A stretch of 46,961 nucleotides of DNA from Rhabdobacter roseus (lineage in GTDB: Bacteria; Bacteroidota; Bacteroidia; Cytophagales; Spirosomataceae). Shown here one piece after another: positions 17,919 to 26,342 of this stretch. The position numbers were made by a program, and so were the translations under genes. Under the pieces are notes generated by a model that was not told the origin of the DNA, searched no databases, and was given only the letters and a program-made list of their open reading frames with translations. The stretch is taken from assembly GCF_014202275.1 (NCBI RefSeq), contig NZ_JACHGF010000021.1, forward strand, positions 1 through 46,961, in the 5' to 3' direction. Positions within the stretch are counted from its first letter, which is position 1. Each line of letters opens with the position of its first letter.

Positions 17919-18733
17919 ACGACGGAGGGGTTATGGTTAACGATTCGATTTAGTTCTTCGCGAAGGTCGGCCAGAGACTGGCCCGGATGGGAGGTTTTCA
18001 TGAACGTTTCGCCAATCAAAAAACCCCGGTACCCCTGCTGGTACAGCTGCCGGATGGTTTCGGCATCCTGCAAGCCGCTTTCCGATATTTTTACAAATGA
18101 ATTGGGTATTTGCGCGGCCAGCTCCAGGGAGGTACTTATAGAAGTAACGAACGTTTTAAGGTTTCGGTTATTCACGCCTACCATATTCACGTCGTCGCAG
18201 AGGCTTCGGTCCAGCTCCTCGGCGTCGTGTACTTCCAAAAGTACCTCCAGGTCCAGCTCACGGGCCCGGCGGCTCAGACTACGTACCTGTTGAGGGCTAA
18301 GGCAGGCGGCAATCAGCAGAATGATGTCCGCCCCCAGGGCTTTGGCTTCAAAAAGCTGGTACTCGTCTACCATGAAATCTTTGCGAAGCAGGGGTACTTC
18401 GGGATTGGCCTGCCGGGCGCTCCGAAAATCATCAAAAGTACCCCCAAAGAAGGGTGTGTCGGTCAGGACCGAGAGGGCCGAGGCACCAGCCTGGGCGTAG
18501 CCTTTCGTGACTACCTCAGGAAGTACCTGGTCGTTGATGATGCCTTTGGAAGGAGATTTTCGCTTAAACTCCGCAATGATGCCGGGGGCCAAAGTACCCT
18601 TCAACCGCTCGGTGAGCGACAGGCCTTTTCGCCGGAAAAGTACCTCCTGCTCGAGCTCGGAAATGCTTCGCTGTTTTTTGGCCTCAACTACCTCGAGTTG
18701 TTTCTGCGCAACAATTTTTTCTAAAATATTCAT
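17915..18733 (-). CDS. trpC: Indole-3-glycerol phosphate synthase
   Basis: Closes the indole ring from CdRP with loss of CO2 and water. 272 residues from the ATG at 18733 (MNILEKIVAQKQLEVVEAKK), the usual TrpC start; the open frame extends 17 codons further upstream without family similarity. Catalytic landmarks are IIAEFKRKSPSKG (catalytic Lys), PLLRKDFMVDEYQ (second Lys), LLEVHDAEEL and the phosphate site KISESGLQDAETI / GFLIGETFMK. It follows the Uma2 gene by 59 bases and overlaps trpF. Confidence 0.96.
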   Translation of the reverse strand: MNILEKIVAQKQLEVVEAKKQRSISELEQEVLFRRKGLSLTERLKGTLAPGIIAEFKRKSPSKGIINDQVLPEVVTKGYAQAGASALSVLTDTPFFGGTFDDFRSARQANPEVPLLRKDFMVDEYQLFEAKALGADIILLIAACLSPQQVRSLSRRARELDLEVLLEVHDAEELDRSLCDDVNMVGVNNRNLKTFVTSISTSLELAAQIPNSFVKISESGLQDAETIRQLYQQGYRGFLIGETFMKTSHPGQSLADLREELNRIVNHNPSVV

Positions 18734-18792
18734 GTACTTGATCTTCATCTCAGGACGGGCCCGCGGCCCAGGTACCTGACTCAACTAGCTAC

Positions 18793-19383
18793 TTAATCTT
18801 TAAAAATATCGGCTACCTGTAAAGTAAAATCCGGAAACACGTAGCTGGAGATGGTGTCTTCCAGCGTAAACGGGTGCAGACCGATGTAGGTACCTTCGTC
18901 GTTGAGTACGTACACAAAAACGATTTCGTTGGTTGGGTCGGCCAGCCAGTACTCTTTCACCCCGTTTTCCTGATATACCTCAAACTTATTTTTCATCTCG
19001 GTCTGCGAATTGCCGGGCGAAAGGATTTCGATGATCCAATCGGGCGCACCGATACACCCCCGGTTGTCGAGCTTGACGGGATCACAGATCACGCAGATAT
19101 CCGGCTGTACTACCGTATAAATTTTAGTGGTTTGGTCGCTTTTGCGGGGCGTCAGCCGTACATCAAAGGGGGCGGAATAAACTTCACACCGTTTTTGACG
19201 CAAGAAGGAATAGATCTCGCCAAAGAAAAAGCCCGCTATTTTTTGATGCTTACGCGCCAGGGCGGGCGACATCTTGAACAGTTTGCCCTTGATTAGCTCC
19301 ACGCGCTCGTCAAACTGCCACTTGAGGTAGTCGGCGTAGGTGTAGGACTTGCCTACGTCGAGTTGATTGATGTCCGTAATCAT
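18793..19383 (-). CDS. Uma2-family (DUF820) putative endonuclease inside the trp operon
   Basis: 196 residues. The DUF820/Uma2 fold belongs to the PD-(D/E)xK nuclease superfamily. The pattern is present: the early Glu in RVELIKGKLFKM, Asp in VVQPDICVIC, the (D/E)xK-like WIIEILSPGNS, and the conserved NKFEVYQENGVKEYWLADP tail. Uma2 proteins are abundant in cyanobacteria and found in Bacteroidota; their biological role is not settled. The ATG overlaps the trpD stop by four bases (ATGA), so it is translated as a true operon member, but no role in tryptophan synthesis is known. It carries the GGTAC motif like its neighbours, so there is no sign of recent foreign origin. Confidence 0.9.
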   Translation of the reverse strand: MITDINQLDVGKSYTYADYLKWQFDERVELIKGKLFKMSPALARKHQKIAGFFFGEIYSFLRQKRCEVYSAPFDVRLTPRKSDQTTKIYTVVQPDICVICDPVKLDNRGCIGAPDWIIEILSPGNSQTEMKNKFEVYQENGVKEYWLADPTNEIVFVYVLNDEGTYIGLHPFTLEDTISSYVFPDFTLQVADIFKD

Positions 19384-20369
19384 GCTTCTACCAATTTTTT
19401 AAAACAATCCAGGGCTTTTTTGCTTTCCAGCGATTCGCGGGCCGCCGCAACGGCGTCAGCGAGCGCCAGGTTGGGATTGGCTCCGTGCAGGGCTAAAGCC
19501 GCGTTAGCCACTACAACCTGTTTCTGGGCGGGAGTGGCTTCGTTGTTCAGTACATTCATGAAAATCCGGGCCGAGGCTTCGACCGTCTCTCCTCCCGAGA
19601 GTGCTTCGGGGCGAAGCGTTTCAAGCCCCAGTTGGGAAGGGAGTAAGACTTGCTCCGTGTGAGCGGTGATGATTTTGAAAGGACCCGTCAATGACACTTC
19701 ATCGTAACCGTCTAAGGTGTGTAGTACCAAAAATTGCTTGTTGGTTTGTTGGTAAAGATAGGCATAAAGTCTGGCTAATTCAAGACTGAACACCCCGGCC
19801 AGTTGCTTTTGCGGAAAGGCGGGATTGATGATGGGCCCCAGCATGTTAAAAAATGTTTTCACACCCAGGTCGCGGCGGATGGGGGCCACGTTTTTCATGG
19901 CCGGATGAAAAAGCGGCGCGTGCAGAAAACACACCCCCGCCCGCTCAATTTTGCGCTCCAGGAAATCGGCCTCGTTGCTGAATTTTACGCCCAGGTACTC
20001 AAGGACCGTCGAGGAGCCGCAGTGCGACGAAACGCCGTGGTTACCGTGCTTGGCCACGCGCTGCCCCGCGCCCGCGACCACAAAGCAGGAAAGCGTAGAG
20101 ATGTTAAAGGTATCCTTGCCGTCGCCGCCGGTGCCGCATACATCCATGGGGTCGTAGGCGGCCAGGTCTACCGCCAGGCAGAGCTCCAGCATGGCGTCGC
20201 GAAACCCTTCCAGCTCTTGTACGGTAATGCTCCGCATGGCGTATACCGTCAGGAAGGCCGCGATCTGCGAGGCGTTGTAGTCGCCCTTCCCGATCCCGAG
20301 CAATACCTCCCGGGCCTGCTCTTTGCTGAGTGATTTATAGTCAAATAAATGGGCTAATATCTTTTTCAT
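19380..20369 (-). CDS. trpD: Anthranilate phosphoribosyltransferase
   Basis: Joins anthranilate to PRPP. 329 residues from the ATG at 20369 (MKKILAHLFDYKSLSKEQAR). The glycine-rich PRPP/Mg site VCGTGGDGKDTFNIST is intact near residue 80, and KHGNHGVSSHCGSSTVLEYLG near 105 forms the anthranilate/PRPP pocket (GNxxxSS). RRDLGVKTFFNMLGPIINPA is also family-typical. It lies 52 bases after trpG and overlaps the Uma2 gene at its 3' end. Confidence 0.97.
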   Translation of the reverse strand: MKKILAHLFDYKSLSKEQAREVLLGIGKGDYNASQIAAFLTVYAMRSITVQELEGFRDAMLELCLAVDLAAYDPMDVCGTGGDGKDTFNISTLSCFVVAGAGQRVAKHGNHGVSSHCGSSTVLEYLGVKFSNEADFLERKIERAGVCFLHAPLFHPAMKNVAPIRRDLGVKTFFNMLGPIINPAFPQKQLAGVFSLELARLYAYLYQQTNKQFLVLHTLDGYDEVSLTGPFKIITAHTEQVLLPSQLGLETLRPEALSGGETVEASARIFMNVLNNEATPAQKQVVVANAALALHGANPNLALADAVAAARESLESKKALDCFKKLVEA

Positions 20370-20421
20370 AGCCAAGGTACCTGTGTGCTGATTTTACAGA
20401 AAAGAGTTAAAATGGGTACTT

Positions 20422-20991
20422 TTATGCGCCCCGAAGCCAGTTTTCCAGCATTTCTTTGCCGTACTCCGTCAGCACCGACTCCGGATGAAACTGAACCCCT
20501 TTGACGTCATATGTTTTGTGAGCCAGGCCCATTACCCTACCCTGCTCGTCCACCGCCGTGATAGTCAGGGTGTCGGGTACGGTCTCGGGCATGACGGTCC
20601 AGGAATGGTACCTACCTACCTGGATCTCGGCCGGAAGTCCCCGAAAAAGCCGCTCGCTGCTATCCGTCACCAGGGCTTTGTCGCTGATGCCGTGCAGCAC
20701 GTCGGTCATGTTCTCAAGCGTGGAGCCAAATACCTCGCCAATGCCCTGGTGGCCCAGACACACGCCCAGAATGCTCTTCGTGGGGGCGTATTCACGAATG
20801 ACGTCCGGCATAATGCCCGCCTCGGAAGGGATGCCCGGTCCCGGCGAAAGCAGAATTTTGTCGTAGGCAGCCACGGCTTCGAGGGCCATCTTGTCGTTCC
20901 GGACTACATCTACCTCATCGTGGAGCTCGCGCAGGATGTAGACCAGGTTGTAGGTAAACGAATCGTAATTATCGAGGACCAGAATTTTCAT
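20422..20991 (-). CDS. trpG: Anthranilate synthase component II (glutamine amidotransferase)
   Basis: Supplies ammonia from glutamine to TrpE. 189 residues, class I amidotransferase fold. The oxyanion-strand LSPGPGIPSEAG precedes the nucleophile Cys78 in ILGVCLGHQGIGE, and the His/Glu of the triad are in VQFHPESVLTEYG near the C-terminus. The start MKILVLDNYDSFTYNLV is canonical. It may also serve aminodeoxychorismate synthase, as TrpG proteins sometimes do; no pabB is seen nearby. It follows trpE by 29 bases. Confidence 0.97.
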   Translation of the reverse strand: MKILVLDNYDSFTYNLVYILRELHDEVDVVRNDKMALEAVAAYDKILLSPGPGIPSEAGIMPDVIREYAPTKSILGVCLGHQGIGEVFGSTLENMTDVLHGISDKALVTDSSERLFRGLPAEIQVGRYHSWTVMPETVPDTLTITAVDEQGRVMGLAHKTYDVKGVQFHPESVLTEYGKEMLENWLRGA

Positions 20992-21020
20992 GTTGGTTGT
21001 CTAAAAAAATCAATGAGGGA

Positions 21021-22448
21021 CTAAATTTCTTCGGCCAGGTCAACGGCTTTGCGCAGGGCGGCCAGCTTGTTGTTTACTTCCTGAAGCTCGCTTTCCACGT
21101 CGGACTTGGCCACGACGCCCATGCCCGCCCGGTAAAAAAGCGTGTTGTTTTTGCTCATAAAGGTACGGATCGCGATGGCGTGGTTGAAATCGCCGTTGAA
21201 GTCCATGAAACCGATGGCTCCGCCGTAGATGCTCCGGTTGCTGCTTTCCAGGCCGTTGATGAGTGTCATGGCCATGTGCTTAGGCGCACCCGACAAAGTA
21301 CCCGCCGGAAAGGTATCGGCCACCAGCTGCAAGGGATTGGTACCTTCTTTCATGGTACCTACTACCTTGGAAACCAGGTGAATCACGTGCGAGTAAAACT
21401 GCACCTCTTTGTACGTCTCTACTTTTACCGTGTGGCAGCTGCGGCTCAGGTCGTTGCGGGCCAGGTCTACGAGCATCACGTGCTCGGCGGTTTCTTTGGG
21501 GTCTTCCAGGAGCCGCTGCGCCGCTTCGGCGTCGGCCTGGTCGTCGCCGGTACGCCGGAAAGTACCCGCAATGGGATGGATCTCAGCCTGCTGCCCTTTG
21601 ATCGAGATCTGAAGCTCGGGCGATGAGCCGAAGATTTTGTAGCTGCCGTAATCAAAGTAGAAGAGGTAGGGCGAAGGATTGACCGAACGCAGCGCGCGGT
21701 ACACGTTGAACTCATCGCCCAGAAAACCGCGGCTAAACCGGCGCGAGGGCACGATCTGGAACACATCACCGCGCAAACAGTGATCGATGCAGGTCCGGAT
21801 GACACCGCGCATTTCGTCGTCGGTGACGTTGGAGGTTTCGGCCGAAGTCGCTTTAAAACTGTAGGTCGGGAAATTGCGGTTTTTGATCAGTACTTCCAGC
21901 TGCTCCAGGCCATCCTCCTGCGGGGGCTGCCCGTAGGCATGTTCAAAAAGGTACAGCTCGTTTTTGAAATGATGGATCGCAATCACGTAGCGGTACACGT
22001 GGTAGAAGATCTGGTCGATCTGGGTTTCGGGGCTGGGCGGCTGGATGGTAATATCTTCGAAGTAAGCCACCGAGTCGTAGGTCATGTGGCCAAACAAACC
22101 GTTGGTAATGAACGGAAAGGTACTTTTCTCAAGCGAAAACCGCTGCGCAAATTGTTGCAAGGTACCTACCGCTTCTTTAGGGGTACTTAGTGTAATCGTT
22201 TCCTGCGTGCCGTCCGGAAACTGCTGGGCTACGACGCCGTCGTTGAGCTTAAAAGAAGCCACCGGGTCGCAGCAGATGTAAGAGAACGAATCCTCGTTGC
22301 CGTGGTAGTCGGAGCTTTCGAGCAGGATGGTATTGACGAAGCGGTCGCGCAGTTTGAGGTAGATCGACACGGGCGTGAGCGTGTCGGCCAGGAATTTTTT
22401 GTGACGCGTGGTGATCGGGTAGCGGGTTGGGTGATGATCGGACGGCAT
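21021..22448 (-). CDS. trpE: Anthranilate synthase component I
   Basis: Makes anthranilate from chorismate with ammonia from TrpG. 475 residues. The N-terminal LLESSDYHGNEDSFSYI contains the LLES-type feedback site at which tryptophan binds, so product inhibition is expected in addition to attenuation. The chorismate-binding domain is complete: DVFQIVPSRRF, SPSPYLFYFD-like NPSPYLFYFDYG, PIAGTFRRTGD, HVMLVDLARNDLSR and TFPAGTLSGAPKHMAM. It is the first structural gene after the attenuator; the ATG lies 28 bases past the terminator stem. No clear Shine-Dalgarno is seen. Confidence 0.97.
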   Translation of the reverse strand: MPSDHHPTRYPITTRHKKFLADTLTPVSIYLKLRDRFVNTILLESSDYHGNEDSFSYICCDPVASFKLNDGVVAQQFPDGTQETITLSTPKEAVGTLQQFAQRFSLEKSTFPFITNGLFGHMTYDSVAYFEDITIQPPSPETQIDQIFYHVYRYVIAIHHFKNELYLFEHAYGQPPQEDGLEQLEVLIKNRNFPTYSFKATSAETSNVTDDEMRGVIRTCIDHCLRGDVFQIVPSRRFSRGFLGDEFNVYRALRSVNPSPYLFYFDYGSYKIFGSSPELQISIKGQQAEIHPIAGTFRRTGDDQADAEAAQRLLEDPKETAEHVMLVDLARNDLSRSCHTVKVETYKEVQFYSHVIHLVSKVVGTMKEGTNPLQLVADTFPAGTLSGAPKHMAMTLINGLESSNRSIYGGAIGFMDFNGDFNHAIAIRTFMSKNNTLFYRAGMGVVAKSDVESELQEVNNKLAALRKAVDLAEEI

Positions 22449-22476
22449 ACAGATAGAGTTGGTTTTAGGTACAAAA

Positions 22477-22514
22477 AAAGCGGCTCGCTATTCCGATGAA
22501 CAGCGAGCCGCTTT
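22477..22514 (-). terminator. trp attenuator terminator (segments 3:4)
   Basis: On the minus strand 22514-22498 and 22493-22477 form a 17-base-pair stem (AAAGCGGCTCGCTGTTC with its near-exact complement, one G-U pair) around the loop ATCG, followed by a run of seven T. A competing pairing is visible: GATGGAC (22554-22560) in the end of the leader ORF can pair over seven bases, one G-U, with GTTCATC (22495-22501) in the upper stem and loop, which would act as the antiterminator. The same leader segment can instead close a hairpin AAGATGG (22556-22562) with CCGTCTT (22566-22572), just downstream of the Trp codons. This is the four-segment logic of classical ribosome-mediated attenuation. Confidence 0.9.
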
Positions 22515-22547
22515 GTATATATAGTGCTTTATACTAGATACAATGGC

Positions 22548-22610
22548 TTACTCGTCCATCTTGTTAAGACGGGCACGCCACCACCAAATAGTATTTACGT
22601 TCTGAATCAT
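22548..22610 (-). CDS. trpL: trp operon leader peptide with three tandem Trp codons
   Basis: A 20-residue ORF, MIQNVNTIWWWRARLNKMDE, ending in TAA. It has three consecutive TGG codons at 22578-22586. It lies between the trp promoter and the attenuator terminator, about 45 bases from the predicted transcript start. A ribosome stalled at the Trp codons when charged tRNA-Trp is scarce would cover segment 1 (22566-22572). That frees segment 2 to pair with segment 3, so the terminator fails and trpE is transcribed. No Shine-Dalgarno is seen, as usual here. No product function is expected beyond being translated. Confidence 0.93.
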   Translation of the reverse strand: MIQNVNTIWWWRARLNKMDE

Positions 22611-22662
22611 TGGTTTTTCTAGATCATCCAAAGTACCTTGAAAAGGGGGTACTTTGCTCCCG

Positions 22663-22695
22663 CAAATATACAAAAGGCTTTTTTACAAAAACAAA
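22663..22695 (-). promoter_or_regulatory. trp operon promoter (Bacteroidota type)
   Basis: On the minus strand TTTG (22692-22695), a 21-base spacer and TATATTTG (22663-22670), an exact match to TTTG-N19-21-TAnnTTTG. Transcription should begin near 22656. The -33 element lies only 15 bases after the stop of the OmpA-like gene and no terminator separates them, so read-through into the trp leader is possible and would still meet the attenuator. Confidence 0.8.
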
Positions 22696-22709
22696 CGCCG
22701 GGGGGTACT

Positions 22710-24299
22710 TTATTTTTTCAGGATTTTAAATTCCACCCGGCGGTTGGCGGCCTGACCCTCGGGGGTATTGTTGGAGGCAATGGGCCGGGCCTCGCCGTAG
22801 CCCTTGCTGGCCACGCGGTCGGGCTCGATGCCCTTGCCGATGAGGTACTCCCGAACGGCGTCGGCGCGGTCTTGCGAGAGCTTGAGGTTGGCTTCGTCGC
22901 TCCCCACGTTGTCGGTATGGCCGCCGAGCTCAATGGTAATGTTCGGGTTTTGCGTCATCGTGAGCCCGATCCGATCCAGTTCGGGAAAGGATTCGGTGGT
23001 GAGGGAAGCTTTCCCAAATTCAAAGGAAATGTTGTTCAGCCGCACGATCTGCCCGGCTTCAATAGGTACCAGTTTCAACGACTTATTCGCAATTTCGCGG
23101 TAGCCTTTGCCCTGAATCGCCGCGATGGAGTCCGTGAGGTCTACCTGTTCACCTTCAGCAATGAAGTTGGGGGCTACGGCCCTCATGCTGTACTTTTTCC
23201 CGTAAGGAAGTACCACTTTGTACTCGCCGGTGAGGGGGTTGGTGGTGGCGGTACCGGCTTCTTCGCCCGTGGCCATGTCTTCGTACACGATCTGAGCCTC
23301 CACGGGTTTGCCCGTTTTGGAGTCAAGTACCTTGCCGCTGAGCAGTACCACGGGGTCTGGCGCAGGTACCACGGGTTGGGCGGGCTGGGTGTCGCCCGGC
23401 TTAGCGGGAGCCGGGCGTAGGTCAATGCGCACGATGTCGCCCTTGCCCAGGGTTTCCGTAAAAGACGTCATGTAGGCGTAGTCGCCGGTGGCCGAGACGC
23501 TGTAGTAGGCGTCGTAGCCGTCGGTATTGACGGCCGGGCCCAGGTTCACGGGCTTGCTCCAGCGCTTCCAGGTTTTGTCGATGCGCTTGGTGAAGTAAAT
23601 GTCGTTGCTGCCCTGCCCGCCGGGGCGGTCGCTGGAAAAGTAGAGCGTCACGCCGTCGGGAGCCAAAAAAGGCGTCGTTTCGGTAAATTGATCGGTATTG
23701 ATTTCCGGGCCCAGGTCCTGGGGCTTGCTCCAGGAGCCGTCGCGTTGCTTGAAGCTCACGTAGATGTTATCGACCTTGCTGTTCTTTTTTTCGCTAAACG
23801 ACATCACCAGTACCTTGCCGTCGGTTGAGAGCTGCCCGCAGTCAAACTGCCCCTTGCTCATTTTTTCGTAGCCCGCAATGTTGAGTTTCTGCGGCGGCGA
23901 CCACCCCTTGGCCGTACGCTGGCTGGACGAAAAACCGCGCGTTTCGTAGCGGCCGGCGTTGTAAGCTCCTTTCAGCAGCAGCGAGTTACCGTCGGGCGAG
24001 ATGCTGTACAGGCTGTTGTATTCTTCTTTGTTGAGCGGTGCGGGCAGGCGCCGCGCCGCGCTCCAGCGGCCATTTTGGTTTTCGGAGTACCAGATGTCCT
24101 GGCTTCCTTTATCACCAAAGGCATTTTGGGGGTGGCTGATGCGGGCAAAGTACAGCGTTTTGCCGTCGGGGGCAATCACGGGGGCGATTTCGTTGTATTC
24201 AGAATTGATCGTCTTTCCCAAATTCTCCAACTTCCCGTTTTGGGCTTGGCTACTGACAGCCAGGATGATCCAGAAGGCAACTAACGTAACGAATCGCAT
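22710..24299 (-). CDS. OmpA-family protein with PD40 propeller and carboxypeptidase-like domain
   Basis: 529 residues. A signal peptide (MRFVTLVAFWIILAVSSQAQ) is followed by WD40-like/PD40 repeats to about residue 290 (APDGKTLYFARISHP, APDGVTLYFSSDRPGGQGSNDIYFTKR). A carboxypeptidase-regulatory-like domain comes next (LSGKVLDSKTGKPVEAQIVYEDMATGE), then a C-terminal OmpA peptidoglycan-binding domain with ELGGHTDNVGSDEANLKLSQDRADAV and GYGEARPIASNNTPEGQAANRRVE. This arrangement is common in Bacteroidota envelope proteins, some of which belong to the type IX secretion and gliding machinery, but no such partner is present here. It follows the LOG gene by 39 bases. Confidence 0.9.
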   Translation of the reverse strand: MRFVTLVAFWIILAVSSQAQNGKLENLGKTINSEYNEIAPVIAPDGKTLYFARISHPQNAFGDKGSQDIWYSENQNGRWSAARRLPAPLNKEEYNSLYSISPDGNSLLLKGAYNAGRYETRGFSSSQRTAKGWSPPQKLNIAGYEKMSKGQFDCGQLSTDGKVLVMSFSEKKNSKVDNIYVSFKQRDGSWSKPQDLGPEINTDQFTETTPFLAPDGVTLYFSSDRPGGQGSNDIYFTKRIDKTWKRWSKPVNLGPAVNTDGYDAYYSVSATGDYAYMTSFTETLGKGDIVRIDLRPAPAKPGDTQPAQPVVPAPDPVVLLSGKVLDSKTGKPVEAQIVYEDMATGEEAGTATTNPLTGEYKVVLPYGKKYSMRAVAPNFIAEGEQVDLTDSIAAIQGKGYREIANKSLKLVPIEAGQIVRLNNISFEFGKASLTTESFPELDRIGLTMTQNPNITIELGGHTDNVGSDEANLKLSQDRADAVREYLIGKGIEPDRVASKGYGEARPIASNNTPEGQAANRRVEFKILKK

Positions 24300-24338
24300 G
24301 GTACTTATTCTAGAAGAGAGATGGCGAAGACGGAGCGT

Positions 24339-24944
24339 TTACTCCTCCTCGGGTTTTGTAACGTATAACGTCGTATCCAGCGGCTTATTTTCTGCGGGCC
24401 GGATCAGGAAAGCCTCCATTTGTTCCAAAAGTACCTCGGCCGTATCGGCCACGAGCAGGAGGGCGCGGTTTTCGGGGCGCAGGAAGCCTTCTTCGACCAT
24501 TTTGTCAAGGTGCAGTAACAGGTGGTCGTAAAAGCCGTTGACGTTGATCAGCCCCACGGGCCCGTGGTAAATCCGCAGCTGCGACCAGGCCAGGATCTCG
24601 AAGAGCTCGTCGAGGGTACCGTAACCACCGGGCAGCGCAATGACACCGTCCGAGAGCGACACCATTTTGGCTTTGCGCTCGTGCATGGTATCCACAAAGT
24701 GCAGCTCCGACAGCGTGGCGTGGGCTACCTCAAGCTTGGCCAGGAAGTTGGGAATAATGCCCGTCACGGCACCGGCTTGGGCCAGTACCCCGTCGGCTAC
24801 GGCCCCCATCAGGCCCAGGTTGCCGCCGCCGTAGATGGCCCGGATGTTTCGCTCGGCCAGCGCTTTCCCCAAGTTGTAGGCTACCTCCCGGTAAATAGGC
24901 TTATGGCCCGGATTGGCCCCGCAATACACCACTACTGATTTCAT
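24339..24944 (-). CDS. LOG-family Rossmann protein (TIGR00730, cytokinin-activation-like nucleotide hydrolase)
   Basis: 201 residues from the ATG at 24944 (MKSVVVYCGANPGHKP); an in-frame start at 24971 would add nine basic residues. The family motifs are both present: YGGGNLGLMGAVADG, binding the nucleotide phosphate, and LPGGYGTLDELFEILAW, the PGGxGTxxE signature with catalytic Arg/Glu neighbours. Characterised relatives split AMP-type nucleotides into base and ribose phosphate; older annotations call them lysine decarboxylases, which is not supported. It is probably co-transcribed with the downstream OmpA-like gene. The 150 bases upstream hold only GGTAC motifs and a CCAGGTACCTGG palindrome. 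Confidence 0.9.
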   Translation of the reverse strand: MKSVVVYCGANPGHKPIYREVAYNLGKALAERNIRAIYGGGNLGLMGAVADGVLAQAGAVTGIIPNFLAKLEVAHATLSELHFVDTMHERKAKMVSLSDGVIALPGGYGTLDELFEILAWSQLRIYHGPVGLINVNGFYDHLLLHLDKMVEEGFLRPENRALLLVADTAEVLLEQMEAFLIRPAENKPLDTTLYVTKPEEE

Positions 24945-25094
24945 AACGTACTTTTTTATTCGACGCTTCACTACAAAGTACCTACTTACAGGTACTTGGG
25001 AAAAGCAAAGATGGATTGTTTTTTGAAACGATTAAACGGATAAAGTACCCCCTGAGCAACCAGGTACCTGGCCCAAACAGGGCAAAAGGGTATT

Positions 25095-26261
25095 TTATGA
25101 ATACACAAATTCGCCCACTTCGCTCCGGATGGTTACTTGCTTGGCGGGAGCGGCCTCTACCCTACCGATGATCTGGGCCTCGATCCCGAACGACTGCGCC
25201 AGCTCCACCACGCGCGGCGCGGCGGCTTCGGGTAGGTATACCTCCAGCCGGTGGCCCATGTTGAATACCTTGTACATTTCCTGCCAGGAGGTACCGCTCT
25301 CGGCCTGAATAAGCCGAAACAGCGGCGGAATGGGCAGCAGGTTATCCTTAATCACGTGCAGGTTTTCTACAAAGTGAAGTACCTTGGTCTGGGCACCGCC
25401 GCTGCAGTGTACCATGCCGTGGATCTGCGGGCGCAGCTCGTCCAGCAGGGCTTTGGCCACGGGCGCGTAGGTACGGGTGGGCGACAGAATGAGCTGACCT
25501 ACGTCAAGCGAGGTACCTTCTACGGCGTCGGTCAGGTACTTGGAGCCGCTATATACCAAGTCGCTGGCCACTTCGGGGTCGAAGCTTTCGGGGTACTTGG
25601 CGGCCAGGTACTTGGCCAGCACGTCGTGCCGAGCGGAGGTAAGGCCGTTGCTGCCCATGCCGCCGTTGTAGGTGCTTTCGTAGGTAGCTTGGCCGTACGA
25701 GGCCAGGCCCACCACCACATCGTCGGCCTGAATGCGCGCGTTGTCTACTACCTCGGCGCGTTTCATGCGGGCAATCACCGTGCTATTGACCGTGACCGTC
25801 CGGACCAGATCCCCCACGTCGGCGGTTTCGCCACCCGTGCTGTATATTTCCACGCCGTAGCTACGGAGCATCTCAAGTACCTCTTCGGTACCGTTGATGA
25901 TCTCGGCAATGACCTCCCCCGGAATTTTATTTTTATTGCGGTCAATGGTCGAGGAAAGCAGCATAGGGCCCGTCGCGCCCACGCAGAGCAGGTCGTCGGT
26001 GTTCATCACCACGGCGTCCTGGGCTATTCCGCGCCATACCGAGAGGTCACCGGTTTCTTTCCAGTAGAGGTAGGCCAGGGAGGTTTTGGTACCGGCGCCG
26101 TCGGCGTGCATGATGGTGCAGTAGTCGGGGTCACCCGCCAGGGTGTCGGGTACTATTTTACAGAAAGCCTTAGGGAAAATACCTTTGTCCAGCTTCTCGA
26201 TGGCCTTGTGTACGTCTTCTTTGGAAGCCGAAACGCCGCGTTGCAGATACCGGTCGGTCAT
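25095..26261 (-). CDS. purM: Phosphoribosylformylglycinamidine cyclo-ligase (AIR synthase)
   Basis: ATP-dependent closure of FGAM to AIR in purine synthesis. 388 residues from the ATG at 26261 (MTDRYLQRGVSASKEDVHKAI); the open frame extends 11 codons further without similarity. Typical AIRS N-domain sequences are MHADGAGTKTSLAYLYW, AQDAVVMNTDDLLCVGATGPMLLSSTIDRNK and YSTGGETADVGDLV, with the C-domain at GMVHCSGGAQTKVLHF. It is longer than the E. coli protein, being the Bacteroidota form. A TACCTTTG -7 match lies at 26309-26316 on the minus strand, about 50 bases upstream, without a clear -33. No other pur gene adjoins it. Confidence 0.93.
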   Translation of the reverse strand: MTDRYLQRGVSASKEDVHKAIEKLDKGIFPKAFCKIVPDTLAGDPDYCTIMHADGAGTKTSLAYLYWKETGDLSVWRGIAQDAVVMNTDDLLCVGATGPMLLSSTIDRNKNKIPGEVIAEIINGTEEVLEMLRSYGVEIYSTGGETADVGDLVRTVTVNSTVIARMKRAEVVDNARIQADDVVVGLASYGQATYESTYNGGMGSNGLTSARHDVLAKYLAAKYPESFDPEVASDLVYSGSKYLTDAVEGTSLDVGQLILSPTRTYAPVAKALLDELRPQIHGMVHCSGGAQTKVLHFVENLHVIKDNLLPIPPLFRLIQAESGTSWQEMYKVFNMGHRLEVYLPEAAAPRVVELAQSFGIEAQIIGRVEAAPAKQVTIRSEVGEFVYS

Positions 26262-26342
26262 GGGTAAAAAATGAAAATGTATTTTTAAAGACACTGATTT
26301 TGTGCCGACAAAGGTACGTATAATCCTGGCATAGGTAGGTAC

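Noticed and set aside
18793-19383. Uma2 gene as part of a transposon
   Set aside because: No terminal inverted repeats or transposase around it, four-base overlap with trpD and native motif density.
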